In this document: piece by piece, positions 10,562-21,274 of the stretch
Layout: every line of letters begins with the position of its first letter
Position numbering within the stretch: the first letter of the stretch is position 1
DNA from: Toxonevra muliebris
Lineage: Eukaryota; Arthropoda; Insecta; Diptera; Pallopteridae
Length of the DNA stretch: 64,000 nucleotides
NCBI GenBank assembly: GCA_963691655.1
Contig: OY829326.1
Coordinates: forward strand, 143,548,998-143,612,997
Reading direction: 5' to 3'
Notes under the pieces: model-generated
Told to the model about the DNA's origin: nothing
The model's database searches: none
What the model saw: the letters and a program-made list of their open reading frames with translations, nothing else
Position numbers and translations under genes: made by a program

Positions 10562-10998
10562 ATGATAATACTATAATCCTCGAAGGGGGCACTATAGTTC
10601 TTTAGAACGCGGTGCACATCCCCAAACATAATAATAATAGCCCGACTATTCAGACATCAGAACATTGACAGTAATGAAAACAGCCAAGTTGGGCTGGAAG
10701 GACAATAGGAATATAAGGCTGAATTAGAAATCATAACTTACCTCAGTAAAGAAGGAAATTTCAAAATAATATTTTATGAAGGCCAATTGTAGATGGAACA
10801 AGCTAGCAACCTACAGGGCCAGTATATACAAAACTGGTCTCCCATTCAACAACACTCACTGTCGTATCTTTAGACTCCTCTAAAGAAACTACATTTTTTT
10901 CTACGAAATCGAATAATTCAAAAACGTAGATAGAGAAATGATTCATTCAAGTCTCAAACATAAATAAAGACGACGTTAATGAAGATGTATTTTAAATT
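10562..10998 (+). other. LINE 3' remnant, then unassigned
   Basis: The first 80 bp contain GGCACTATAGTTCTTTAGAA, similar in form to the 3' end of Jockey-type LINEs in this window, and would join to 9,493 if the hAT-like insertion were absent. The remainder, to 10,998, has no recognised domain. Confidence 0.4.
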
Positions 10999-12105
10999 AC
11001 CAAACCAATCGCAAACAATAGTATTTTACCTCAGTAACAAAAGCCCCGATCTCTTTTTACTCTACTACGTCACAACTTTTTTTTGCAGTGGTTTGAAATT
11101 TTGGTTTTTTGGTCAAAAATTTAATCAAACAATAAGAAAAATCATATACAAAATTTTGCTTAAGATAGTTCTTGCCTTGGACGATCTATATTAAAATTTT
11201 CCAAAAAATATTTCTTTAGAACATTTTAACCTTCTAACTCCCACCAGTATTGGTCATTTTGGGCCTGACAGGTCAAGGGTTAAAACCTTCCACAAAAATA
11301 TTTTCCGGAAAATTTCACTAAGGGTCACCGAAGACAAATAGCCTCTAGGAGTTAAAGGTAACACATAAAAAAACGAAATAAAGTGTTAAGAAATTTATTT
11401 GTAAGCATGATTAGTAATATCCTTGTAATGTGTGCTGTAAGTATGGAACGTAGAAGCTTTTAGCAGCAGAGAATTATTTAATAATATTGTAACGGTGCGG
11501 TAATGTTTGTGACACACACGGAACATCAGTAATGAATTTCCTGTCGTAGTTTTTTTTTATACGCCAATATCAGTTCAGTACTGAAGCAACCTAGCCTGCG
11601 ATGGGATAGCGTGAAATGGCCGCAGATATATCAAAATTTATTGATATTTTTGAAAAGTCAATTATAAAGGATATTACTGATCATACATAATATCGCACTT
11701 TGCAATATGTGCTTACAAATAAATTTCTTAACACTTAATTTCGTTTTTTTATGTGTTACTTTTAACTCCTAGAGGTTACTTGTCTTTGAGGGCCCTTAAT
11801 GAAATTTTTTGGAGAATATTTTTGCGGAATGGTTTAATCCTTTACCTCCCCTAAAACCTAGATTTTAAGGCGTTTTTAAAAAAAGGGCCCAAAATGACCC
11901 ATACTGGTGGAAGCTAGAGGGTTAAAATGTTGAAAGGAAATATTACTCGGAAAATTTTAATATAGGTCGTCCAAAACAAGAACCACCTTAAGCAAAATTT
12001 TGTGCATGATTTTACTAAAAAATCAAAATTTCAAACCACTTAAAAAAAAATTGATCGGAGCTTTTGTTACTGAGGTCAAATACTATCGTTTGAGATTGGT
12101 TTGGT
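10999..12105. mobile_element. Long foldback element 1
   Basis: Two arms of about 430 bp are inverted copies of each other around a loop of about 230 bp (roughly 11,436-11,664). Matching landmarks are: ACCAAACCAATCGC (10,999) with GATTGGTTTGGT (12,094); GTTACTGAGGTC (12,066) with its complement near 11,030; TTCTAACTCCCACCAG (11,233) with CTGGTGGAAGCTAGAGG (11,904); and ACAAATAAATTTCTTAACAC (11,713) with its complement near 11,390. Within the arms the sequence TTAACC..CCCACC / GGTGG..GGGTTAA recalls piggyBac-type ends. There is no coding capacity. Confidence 0.8.
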
Positions 12106-13195
12106 TTTATCCCAAAAATATGTGTTGCACTGTGTTATTAAATGTACAGTGGAATAGTTTTCAATCGCAATTAATTTTTTTTTTATAATCAAATTTTGCT
12201 TTTGGAGCGTATGCTTTCGTATTCTCATATTCTAATGATTTTATGCATAAATAAATACTTGCATAATAATACTTCATGTAATTGAAAATAGACAAATGAG
12301 AATACTTGAAAATGCCTAGTAATTGAACTTTTTCAAATGGCAGTGCCATAATATTGAGTACAAGTACGAGAATCGGTACTGCTTCTGTTTCTTTTAATCA
12401 AGTACTTTACAGCTTTGGTTTGAATATTCCAGAGGGATCCAGAGGCTGCAAAAGGGGATACATCTTAAGTCTTTTCTTCGAAAGAATGGGAATATATCGG
12501 TAACGTTCCGAAATTAATTTGCAATATTCTGCGCTATATTTTGAATTTCCTGAGTTTTATACTTTTGAAGAAGATTAGTTGTGACTTAAATATGATATTA
12601 ACCTTCCCTCTCAAGGATTTTGTCATGATATGAAATTTGCAAATACATATACGGCTCATATAATATGTTTTATCTACACATATCGTTCAATAATTTCAAG
12701 TACCAAATTCCTTCAGCTTGGCAGGATCTAAAATAAAAAATAGAACTAAAAATGTGATGAAGGATGAAATGAAATTTATAATTAAAATTAAAAGGAAAAC
12801 CCGCATATGGTACATAGAGTAAGAAAATAAAATTTTTTTGTCGGATCTTAATATTAGCAACGATGAACAAATTTAGGCAATAAAACAAAATGCATTTGCT
12901 TTTATATCTTTTACAATATTAATATACCTATTTAATATTCTTTAGTTATAAAAAGAGCAAGTATATAACAGATGCACATACTGCCATTTATTGTTATTAT
13001 TATATCAAAGCGGCATAATAATAAAAATTAAATATTTGGCTTACATACATAAAAACACACATTCACATACACATGCATTACAATAAAATCAACTTAATAC
13101 ACAGACGATTAAGTGATTACATTGTTATGCAATTCCCAATTGTATCTTGTTGCCACATCATTAAATACGTGTGGGTCAATTTTATTACACTTTTA

Positions 13196-13219
13196 ACACA
13201 CACACACACACACACACAT
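13196..13219. repeat. (AC)n microsatellite
   Basis: An uninterrupted run of 12 AC units. Confidence 0.95.
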
Positions 13220-13650
13220 ACTTTCATGCACATATGTATGCACGTACATATACAATTACATGCATTTTTACTATTACTACTAATACATTAATGTGTACCT
13301 ACACATGTATGTGACACACTCTCACAAATTTATCTCCTTTTAGCTTTATACTTGTATGCATTTAAATGTATACGCTTCGGATGTTGCTTTCAACACCATC
13401 CAACACATTCATTCATGCTGTCATCTTTGTTACCAGCGTCATCGTCACTGTGACACTGGCGGTGACTGTCTTTGTCATTATCATCATTTCACCATTGTAT
13501 GTATAGTGTTCAATTTGAAAACAGTGTCAGTTTGTCAATAAAATTCTGAAATTTGCTTTTAATGTCGTTTTTGTTGTATCTTTTAAAAATAATGCATACA
13601 TACAACGTTTCTCTCTATTTGTGTTCTCTTTCCTTAGTGTAGCTTTTACT

Positions 13651-13668
13651 GTGTGTGTGTGTGTGTGT
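13651..13668. repeat. (GT)n microsatellite
   Basis: An uninterrupted run of nine GT units followed by ATATAT. Confidence 0.95.
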
Positions 13669-14419
13669 ATATATAGTTGCAATAAAAATGGCTTTATTAT
13701 CGCATGACGTGTTTAGCTTTGCCAGCGAACGTGTTTCCTGTTTTTATTTCCATTTCTCTACCTAACCCCCACTAATCTTCTGTTTCTATTTATTTTTATT
13801 TTCTCTTTATCTTTTTCATATGGGCATATTCCTTCTTTTTTGTTTTTTTTTTTTGCTTTGTTTTTGGCAAGAACAAATGAACCAATGCAATTTAGATAAC
13901 ATCAAAATTACTGCAGGGAATTCATTTAATTTTTGCTTTAATTAAGAGTTCTATTTAATTTTATACACCATATGTAAAATATTATAGAATTTAGTATATT
14001 ATTTTACTATTATATAATCAGAGCTTTGAACCACTACCACTAAAATTCACGTTCCGACTTATGAAAATTAATTACATTAACGCGGACGCTGGTTGAGACA
14101 TTATTTAATTAGACTTTCGGTTAGAACATTCTTAAAAAAATTACCTTAAAGTGCGTTTTGATTAAATAATGCTTTGCTCTTATAAACTCTAAAGTAATCG
14201 AGTATTAATTTTGGCTAGCTAGCTACACAAAGTGGGTAAACAGTAAAGTAAGACCAATATTTAAAATCGTTCTCACATTTAGTACTATTAAATTATAATG
14301 TTTCACACGGCGTATGAGTGATTATTATCATTATTATTATCACACAATCGAGGGTTAATCAAAGGTTTGAAAACTATATATGTGTAATGGCATAATGTAT
14401 TGACAATATTTTCGAAATA

Positions 14420-15566
14420 TTGGGAGTATGAATGTATAAACTCGTAATTGTGACTAACTTCATATCAATCATACGCGCCATTTTTTGGCATTCTCGAAGA
14501 TCACCAAAAATACTATAAGAATTGATCTGTCAAATAATTTTCATAATTTTACAAAAGTGTTTTACTATAGCTGAAAGTGTCGAACATTTGCGGGAAGTTT
14601 TAATTTGCTTCTTCCATTTAAAGAAAAACGCAACTGAAGCACATCGTTTACTCACTGAAGCTTATCCTGACTGTGCTATAGACGTTAGAATGTGTTAGGT
14701 GTGGTATGCCCGTTTCAAAAGTGGTGATTTTGATGTTGAAGACAGGGAAAGTTCAGGCGGCCCGAAAAAGATCGAAGATAAAGAATTGAAGGCATTACTC
14801 GAAGAAGATTCATGTCAAGCGCAACAAGAACTTGCAGAATCTTTAGGAGTTGATCAATCAACTATTTCTAAACGATTAAAAGCATTGGGAATGATTCCAA
14901 AGCAAGGAAATTGGGTGCCGTACGAATTGAAGCCGAGAGACGTTGAACGACAGAAAAGAAAGGGTTTTCTGCATCGTATTGTGACTGGCGATGAAAAGTG
15001 GTTACGTTACGATAACCCAAAGCGTAAAAAATCATGGGGACCGCCCAGACATGCATCAACATCAACGACAAAGCCGAACATGCATGGATCCAAGCTCATG
15101 CTGTGTATTTGGTGGAATATGAAAGGTGTCGTGTATTATGAGCTGTTGAAACCAAATGAAACGATCACTGGCGACCGCTACCGACTAAAATTGATGCGTT
15201 TGAGCCGAGCATTAAAGGATAAGAGGCCAGAATATGAGAATAGACACGACGAAGTTATTCTTCAGCACGACAATGCTCGGCCGCATGTTGCAAAGCAAGT
15301 AAAAACATACTTGGAAATGCTGAAATGGGAAGTGCTACCCCACCCGCCGTATTCTCCAGACATTGCTCCTTCTGATTACCACTTATTCCGATCGATGACA
15401 CATGGACACAAAACATGAGGAGTTCTTTCGAAGCGGAATCCGTATGCTACCAGAAAGATGGGAAAAGGTTGGACAATACTTTAAAGAATAAATTTATAAT
15501 CACTTTTTCACAATAAATGTCCAAATTACGAAAAAAATACGAGTTTATACATTCATACCATACCAA
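14420..15566 (+). mobile_element. mariner element, copy 1
   Basis: The left end is TTGGGAGTATGAATGTATAA and the right end is an imperfect inverted copy (TTATACATTCATACCATACC). Both are flanked by TA (14418-14419, 15567-15568), the mariner target. The internal frame is a decayed mariner transposase. The copy is 1,147 bp, shorter than the 1.25-1.3 kb usual for complete mariners, because of internal deletions. Confidence 0.92.
14580..15489 (+). pseudogene. mariner transposase with D,D34D triad, broken
   Basis: The product would bind the element ends and cut and paste the DNA. The N-terminal helix-turn-helix region is visible (HLREVLICFFHLKKNATEAH, then WYARFKSGDFDVEDRE). All three catalytic blocks remain: VTGDEKW, LQHDNARPH and YSPDIAPSDYHLF, with 34 residues between the second and third Asp. 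A TAG at 14,696-14,698 lies just before VWYARF. About 11 residues are missing between PRDVER and QKRKGFLHRIV, and the C-terminal segment between FRSM and the final LPERW block is largely deleted with a frameshift. The longest open part is 14,699-15,418. It cannot make a full enzyme. Confidence 0.9.
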
Positions 15567-15568
15567 TA

Positions 15569-15853
15569 AAAAAACCTTTGAAAAATTGAAAAAAAAAAAC
15601 TTAAGGGAAAATTGGTTTAAAATTGAATGTTTTTTGGATTTTTGATATTTTACGAACTTCAAACCTTCGTATCTCAGGAATAACCCCCTTGTTCTTGAAA
15701 AAGCTTAAAACCACAAAAATTATTATTAGTTTGAAATATTTGGGGATATGCTGATGCCACACTTGATTTAGGAAAGTATTTAAAATTTTTTTGTAAAATA
15801 TTAAAATTTTAACGCATCGAAAGAAAAAAGTCTCGCGTGTTAAAAGGTTTTAA
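15569..15853. other. Unassigned AT-rich gap
   Basis: No feature was recognised between the mariner right end and the next TTAA-type end. Confidence 0.4.
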
Positions 15854-16669
15854 CCCTCAAATGCATAAGTCCGCCTCAAAACGGATTAACATATATCTTT
15901 AAATTAAACCCCGATGCAAATTTATTTTAAATCGCCATGTCTTTTTACTAGTTTTTAGAGAGATTTTCAAAAAGCATTTTTTTTCAACTCTAGTTCAAAA
16001 GTAGTGGTTATTTTAAAGTAAAGAGTCAGACATTGTGGCCGTGAAAATTATTTGATTCAGGTGTTTTTTTACAGTTTATTTTATTTTTTTATGTTATAGT
16101 GAAAAATAAATAATAAAAAAGTTCTGGTAAGTAAGATTCAACATTATTTTAAAATATTCAATAAAACTTATAAATGTTTTTGTATTGCATAAGTGATAAA
16201 TAAGCGCTTTAAGTAAAACCGCCTTAAGGCGGACCCATGCATTGCACATGATAAAAATCAGCCGCTACTTTTGAATTCAATTTGCAATTTATTTAGGAAA
16301 AATGCAGAATTGGAAGGAGAAACGCCGATATTACTTATGTGTCTAAGATGACAACAAAGGAAATTGAAGATTTGTTCAAAGAAATGTATAATGTTGACTA
16401 TGAAAGTGATGAGGAGGAGGTAAGCTTTGGCTTTGAAGATAGCGTGCAACTCGGACTTACATTTCATCCGTGAAAGAAACCAAATTTTTTATCAAATAAA
16501 AAGCTCCCAATTGAACCTAAAAATATTCAGGTGAGTAAAGCATTGCCTTGGTGGCATAATTCTTTCTGTGAAGAAGCACCCGAGTATTTTATTTGTGAGT
16601 TTGATGGAACAGCACACGAAATACGAGATAACGGTACTGAATTTAAAAATTTATTTGAAAAAAGCTAAT
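15854..16669 (+). mobile_element. piggyBac-like remnant
   Basis: A TTAA at 15,850-15,853 precedes CCCTCAAATGCATAAGTC, the form of a piggyBac-type end. The block AAGTCCGCCT recurs inverted at 16,228-16,246 (AAGGCGGACCCATGCATT), suggesting subterminal repeats. A transposase-like frame follows at 16,348. The right end was not found, so the element is truncated. Confidence 0.5.
16348..16669 (+). pseudogene. piggyBac-like transposase N-terminal fragment
   Basis: From an ATG the frame gives an acidic stretch (MTTKEIEDLFKEMYN, then YESDEEEVSF). After one in-frame TGA (16,471) it continues as KALPWWHNSF and a block ending NGTEFKNLFEKS. Acidic N-termini with a tryptophan motif before the F..FF block are usual in piggyBac transposases and domesticated relatives. 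Only about 107 codons are present and the DDE core is absent. The call rests partly on the TTAA-CCCT end upstream. Confidence 0.4.
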
Positions 16670-16727
16670 CTTCGGTTACTTGTGGGAGAGATGGAATTTT
16701 AAACGCTTTGAGTATTTTATTTTGTCA

Positions 16728-17776
16728 CTCTGGCCGTAGCCAGAAATTTTTTTCGGGGGGGCGGGGGGGGGGGCAAATATTCATAAATATGTCGGAGAAA
16801 ATATTCATAAATAATTTTTATTAAATTGATTTTTAAATACAATAAATTAAATCGATGATACATTTAATGGACCCTATAAAATTAAAATTTTAGGAAAAAT
16901 TCTCCGATTTTTTTAATCTTAACCTCAAAAAAATGGCCATAAGTGACAAAAAATTCACAGAAAAATCAAATTAAATTTTTTGAAATAAATATTATTCAAT
17001 GTGCATTCAAATGCATTTTTTTTATCGTGAAGGTCATAATTTCATTAACTCATTGATTTCCCACTACTGACGATGTACCCAACCTCAAAAAAATTACCAA
17101 AAATAGTAGAGGCTCATTTTTTCCAAATGATCATCATTGGGAATTTGAGCCATTATCAATGATACGGAATGAGGTTGAGATCTTTCGTGGTGCTCTGACG
17201 AATAACGCGTTAAAAAATAATTAAATTTTAAGATTGCCTCCTTAACTGCATGGGTTTTGCTAATAAGATGGAGTTTTTGCGAAAGAATTTTTCACGTTGA
17301 ACACGAATCTGAGGTCAAAAACTTCCCATCACGTCACGTTTTAGGAAAAAAAATGGGGTTCAAGCAAGTCTAATTTTACAAGGATCCGATAATTTTTTCT
17401 ATTTTTTATTAATTTTTAAACTTTTCAAACTGATTCAGAACGAAACTTTAAATCAAAAACAGTCACTGACCTAGAAAAACTATGAATGCAGGAGTGCTCA
17501 GTATCACCTTCTCTTTTTGAATCCGTAGTCAAACCTCATGTCGAAGAAAACAAATCGGATTTGATCGCATAGTGTAAGTAAGATTTCAAATTTATTTTTT
17601 ATATTTGACTTTTTAGAAAAAAAAACCGATCGAAATAAAAAATATCGTTAAATAGATTTTATTTTGACTTTTTTTCCATCCATTGGCAATTAATCTTTAA
17701 AATTGGAATAAAGTTTCCACATTTCGGGGGGGTCAGAACCCCCAAAGCTCCCTCCCCCCTAAATACGGCCTTGACT
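16728..17776. mobile_element. Element with GGCCGTA...TACGGCC ends and G-rich borders
   Basis: The left border reads CTGGCCGTAGCCAGAAATT followed by a G-rich run. The right border reads GGGGGGGTCAGAACCCCC and ends CCCCCTAAATACGGCCTTG. The outer GGCCGTA..TACGGCC pieces and inner G runs are inverted. The interior (17,235-17,350) shares a block with the foldback at 26.8-27.5 kb. No frame is intact. The superfamily is unknown. Confidence 0.5.
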
Positions 17777-18080
17777 CATAGTATAGGATGTATTGCTTTG
17801 GTTTCCTTGTTTTGAAACGTTAAAATAATAAAATATTTTAAAAGCTTTACAGTTCTCCGTTTGAATTTATTTTCTTTAGGCGGCCATTATTTTGCAGTGA
17901 GCACTGTATAGATGAGGCGAATTTGCATTTGGGGCTTCTTAGGAAAAATTAAAAATATCAAACATATTCGTAATCTGCAGCCCCAAATTATTCTAAGAAC
18001 AATTTATATTAAACAAAAAAAATGCTTGTATTTGAGGCTATGCTTTATTGTTTTGAAGATTTCAATAAATTCCACATATA
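17777..18080. other. Unassigned gap
   Basis: A short Lys/Ile-rich frame lies here but no motif was recognised. Confidence 0.4.
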
Positions 18081-18374
18081 CAGTAGCAGACAAAAGTATT
18101 CACAAAAATTCATAGAATAGAACATTCATAAATTCTATTGTTTATAGACAAAAATATGTGAAAAAAGTACAACATTTTGATGCTTAAGTTGTTCTAACAA
18201 GAAAAAACAAAAAAAAAATAATTCATTTTCATAAAAAAAAAAAATAGTAACACGTAAAAGTTGAAAAAGTGGTATGAACAGTTTTGACCCGCGTAAGGAA
18301 AATCTGATTAAATCATCTTCATTAGATTTTATTAAGTTTTAATTTTTTGTGAACACTTTTGTCTGTTATTATAT
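18081..18374. mobile_element. Tc1-type MITE
   Basis: The left end CAGTAGCAGACAAAAGTATT and the inner CACAAAAATT are matched by an inverted right end (AATTTTTTGTGAACAC then TTTTGTCTGTTATTATATA). The left border follows TA. About 290 bp with no frame fits a non-autonomous Tc1-like element. Confidence 0.55.
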
Positions 18375-19991
18375 ATTTGTGGTTACAAGCCATAACAACA
18401 CAACTCGAGTTTTGTTGAATTCGAGTTATTATCATAATTGAAATCTTCATATCCGATTTCATATTGTGTCAAAATTTTATGAATATCATCGGTTCAGTGG
18501 TTTACGAGATATTAAAGGAAAAATAGCACAAATCAACTTGATTACTATTATCATTTGAATCTTTGAAGTGCTCTCCTGTAAAATTCAAAAAAACACTTAT
18601 GCTGTTATGCCTTGAGACCACAGATATACTAAATAAACTGGACCAGGCCTGACCCGGCAGTGAGTGATTTTTATCATTTGAAAGTTTTAATTCAATAAAA
18701 AGGTCTTCCATTTTCTTCTTCTTCGTTTACACATTAAATTTAATGTCTGTCTGCTTTTCCTTTATATTTTTCAAAAAACCTTAATCTGATCTTATAAGCA
18801 AATATCGTTCGCAAATCCGTAGGTCTTTGAAGGAGTATTTTTCTATATACGAAGAGATTTACACAAGTGGATGTGGCATCCTCCTTACATTCCAAATACT
18901 TTTCTGAGAAAATCGCAGGAACCATTGACAGTGCTGTACAGAAATTTGATACAAAAATGTTAGTGGGCAATGCCATACTCAGTGTTGGCCAAAATTCAAT
19001 CTGACTAATAATAATGACTAATACTGAAAGTATGTTTCGTTGACTAATGATTTTAGTTGCAGCCATGACTAAAATGATGCTTACGATTTTATTTTTTTTA
19101 ATACGAATTACCAGGGAAATAGTTGGTGAGTTCTGGTATCTTCCATTTCTTACAACGAAATTTTAACGAGTGGTTATATATTAAAATCGGGTCTTATCAA
19201 AATATCTCTTCTGAATATTCGTGGTTTTGCCATATCGTCAAAATGCTAAAATAAAATCAGCTTAATTTGTTTTTATAACACTGTCAATATGATTAAAACA
19301 AATGGTTGTATTACTAATGAATAATTTATTTTGTAGTGATTATAACTAACGTTAGTCTTGACTAAAATTTTAGTTGATTAATTAGTTAGTTGAAAGAATA
19401 ACTGGATTAACCTTTACTCCGGTCATAGCACAGAAAAATTAAAAAAAAATGTGAATGGAGTTAAAAAAGGAGGCGTGGTGGCACCTCCAATATGACCAGC
19501 TTTTTTGTTATGGAATATTTCAGCAACCATTTGTGGTACGGTACTAAGATTTGGCAGTGGCATTTTATGAAAAAATATGGGCAATTTTGGGTTGATAGAT
19601 ATGAACCCACCTATGCAACCCCCTTTTTATACGGTATATGCATATCCGAGACTATTTGTTATTATGTTATCATTTTCATCGATCTATATTCCAGAAACAG
19701 ATGACCGTGACTTTACTCGTTGACCTGTTCTTAAAGGTCTAAATAAGTCTCGTTGGTTGATTGACAAAGTAAGTTTTCAATCACTTTAAACTAACTATAT
19801 CCAAGATTCCAAGTAATAGAAAATCTTCAACAGCATAAATTTTTTACATTGTGCTACTTCGCTTTGGTTCTTTTCATTAAGTTCTTTTCATTTTGATCCT
19901 TAACTTATATTATAAAAAAATTTACGCTAAGTTGTTTTGAACTTAAGAGCTAAATTTAAACTAGGACATTATTATGTTTAAGATACTCACA
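18375..19991. other. Unassigned; two minus-strand degenerate frames
   Basis: Two minus-strand frames (18,502-18,711 and 18,740-19,066) have mixed composition, with blocks such as KEDATSTCVNLFVYRK, but I do not recognise them. They might be transposase debris. The GGAGGCGTGGTGGCACCTCC motif near 19,471 recalls the repeat near 1,895. Confidence 0.3.
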
Positions 19992-19993
19992 TA

Positions 19994-21272
19994 CATAAGG
20001 AGTGAGATTGAAAAAATCTTAACACACGTTTTACCTAATAATTTTTTTTGGGTGTAAAATTTAAAAATTTCTTTGATCTAGTTATCTTTGAAAAATATGT
20101 CAGTTGTTATTTTTAATGACAAACATGTTGATTTATTGTGAGTTTGATCAAAATGAGTGAAGAGAAAGAAGTTAGTCTTAAAATTATTGAAAATTTTCAA
20201 AAAAATCGAAATTGGTCCTACAAAAAGTTGGCTAAAGAATTAATGATCTGCCGTCAAACTGTTTCCAATGTTATTAAACAGTTTCAGGAGAATTTGACCA
20301 TCGATAAGAAACCTGGTTCGGGAAGAAAACAAGGACCACATGATATTGGTAAAGCCAAGAAAATAGAAAGCATATTGAAAAGATCTCCAAACACATCTGG
20401 TAGAAAAGCTGCCCGGTTAGCCCAGTGCTATGGCTATTTGATGCAAAAAGTTAAAGCCAAAGCAGGTTTGAAAACATACAAAGTCCAAAATGTTTCAGAT
20501 GGGAAATTTAGATGCCAAAAGTAGGGTTCGGAAATTAAAATCGAATTTCATGTTGTATAATGGACGACGAAACGTATGTACTGGCAGATTTTACGCAGCA
20601 TCCAGATCAAAATTTGTATGTTGTTGATGCTCGAGGAAATGTCGAAGAACAATTCAGAATCCAAAAGCAGACTAAATTTCCTAAAAAATTCCTGGTATGG
20701 CAAGCTATATGCAGTTGCGACAACGGCAAAAGAAGCAAGTCATTTGTTACAGTGGGCTCTATAAATACCGAAATATACATCAAAGAATGTTTGAAAAAAA
20801 AGACTTCTTCCTTTCATAAGAGAGCACAATGTGTCCACATATTTTTGGCCGGATTTGGCATCATGTCACTACGGCAAGAAAGCTCTGGAGTGGTTCCAAA
20901 GTAATAACATAGTTTTTGTACCAAGAGAGGCCAATCCTCCAAATTGTCCGGAGCTAAGACCAGTGGAGAGATATTGGGCTCTTGTGAAAATTAACTTAAA
21001 GAGCACAAAAAAGGTGTCCCAAAATATCGAAGATTTTAAAAGGAGACTGTTCCTAAAAGTTGTCTGAAACAACTATCAAATCTCTAATGGAAGGCTTACC
21101 AAAAAAGATCGACGAGTTCATAAATAGTGGTTAGAACTATAAAAGTTATATTTTTCTGTAATTTGTAAGCTATTATCAATTAAATAAAAAAAAAATCAGA
21201 ACTCTAAGACCAACCGTTTAAAAATTATTGAATTTTATATATATTAAGATTTTTTCGATCTCACTCCTTATG
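19994..21272 (+). mobile_element. DD37E-type Tc1/mariner element
   Basis: The terminal inverted repeats begin CATAAGGAGTGAGAT at the left and end ATCTCACTCCTTATG at the right, and extend about 28 bp (AAAAAATCTTAA on the inner side). TA flanks both ends (19992-19993, 21273-21274). The size is 1,279 bp, close to a complete IS630-Tc1-mariner unit. The transposase is split into three frames. Confidence 0.88.
20153..21067 (+). pseudogene. DD37E transposase, frameshifted
   Basis: The N-terminal part (20,153-20,523) has a helix-turn-helix (YKKLAKELMICRQTVSNVIK) and a GSGRKQGP linker. After a stop and frameshift the catalytic part starts with MDDETYVLADF (first Asp). A second frameshift near 20,850 leads to FWPDLASCHYGKKALEW (second Asp) and NPPNCPELRPVERYWALVK (Glu). 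I count 37 residues between the second Asp and the Glu, the spacing that defines the ITmD37E group known from mosquitoes and flies. Two frameshifts make it inactive, but the blocks are otherwise well kept. Confidence 0.85.
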
Positions 21273-21274
21273 TA

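Larger units (their letters stand above)
12110..14417. other. Non-coding AT-rich DNA with dinucleotide repeats
   Basis: No exon is supported. The stretch includes an (AC)12 run at 13,196-13,219, a (GT)9 run at 13,651-13,668, a T10 run near 13,845 and His/Cys-rich chance frames at 13,073-13,541. Confidence 0.45.

Noticed and set aside
13073..13541. Two short Cys/His-rich proteins
   Set aside because: They arise from CACACA and CATCAT-type simple repeats, with no conserved motif or splice context.
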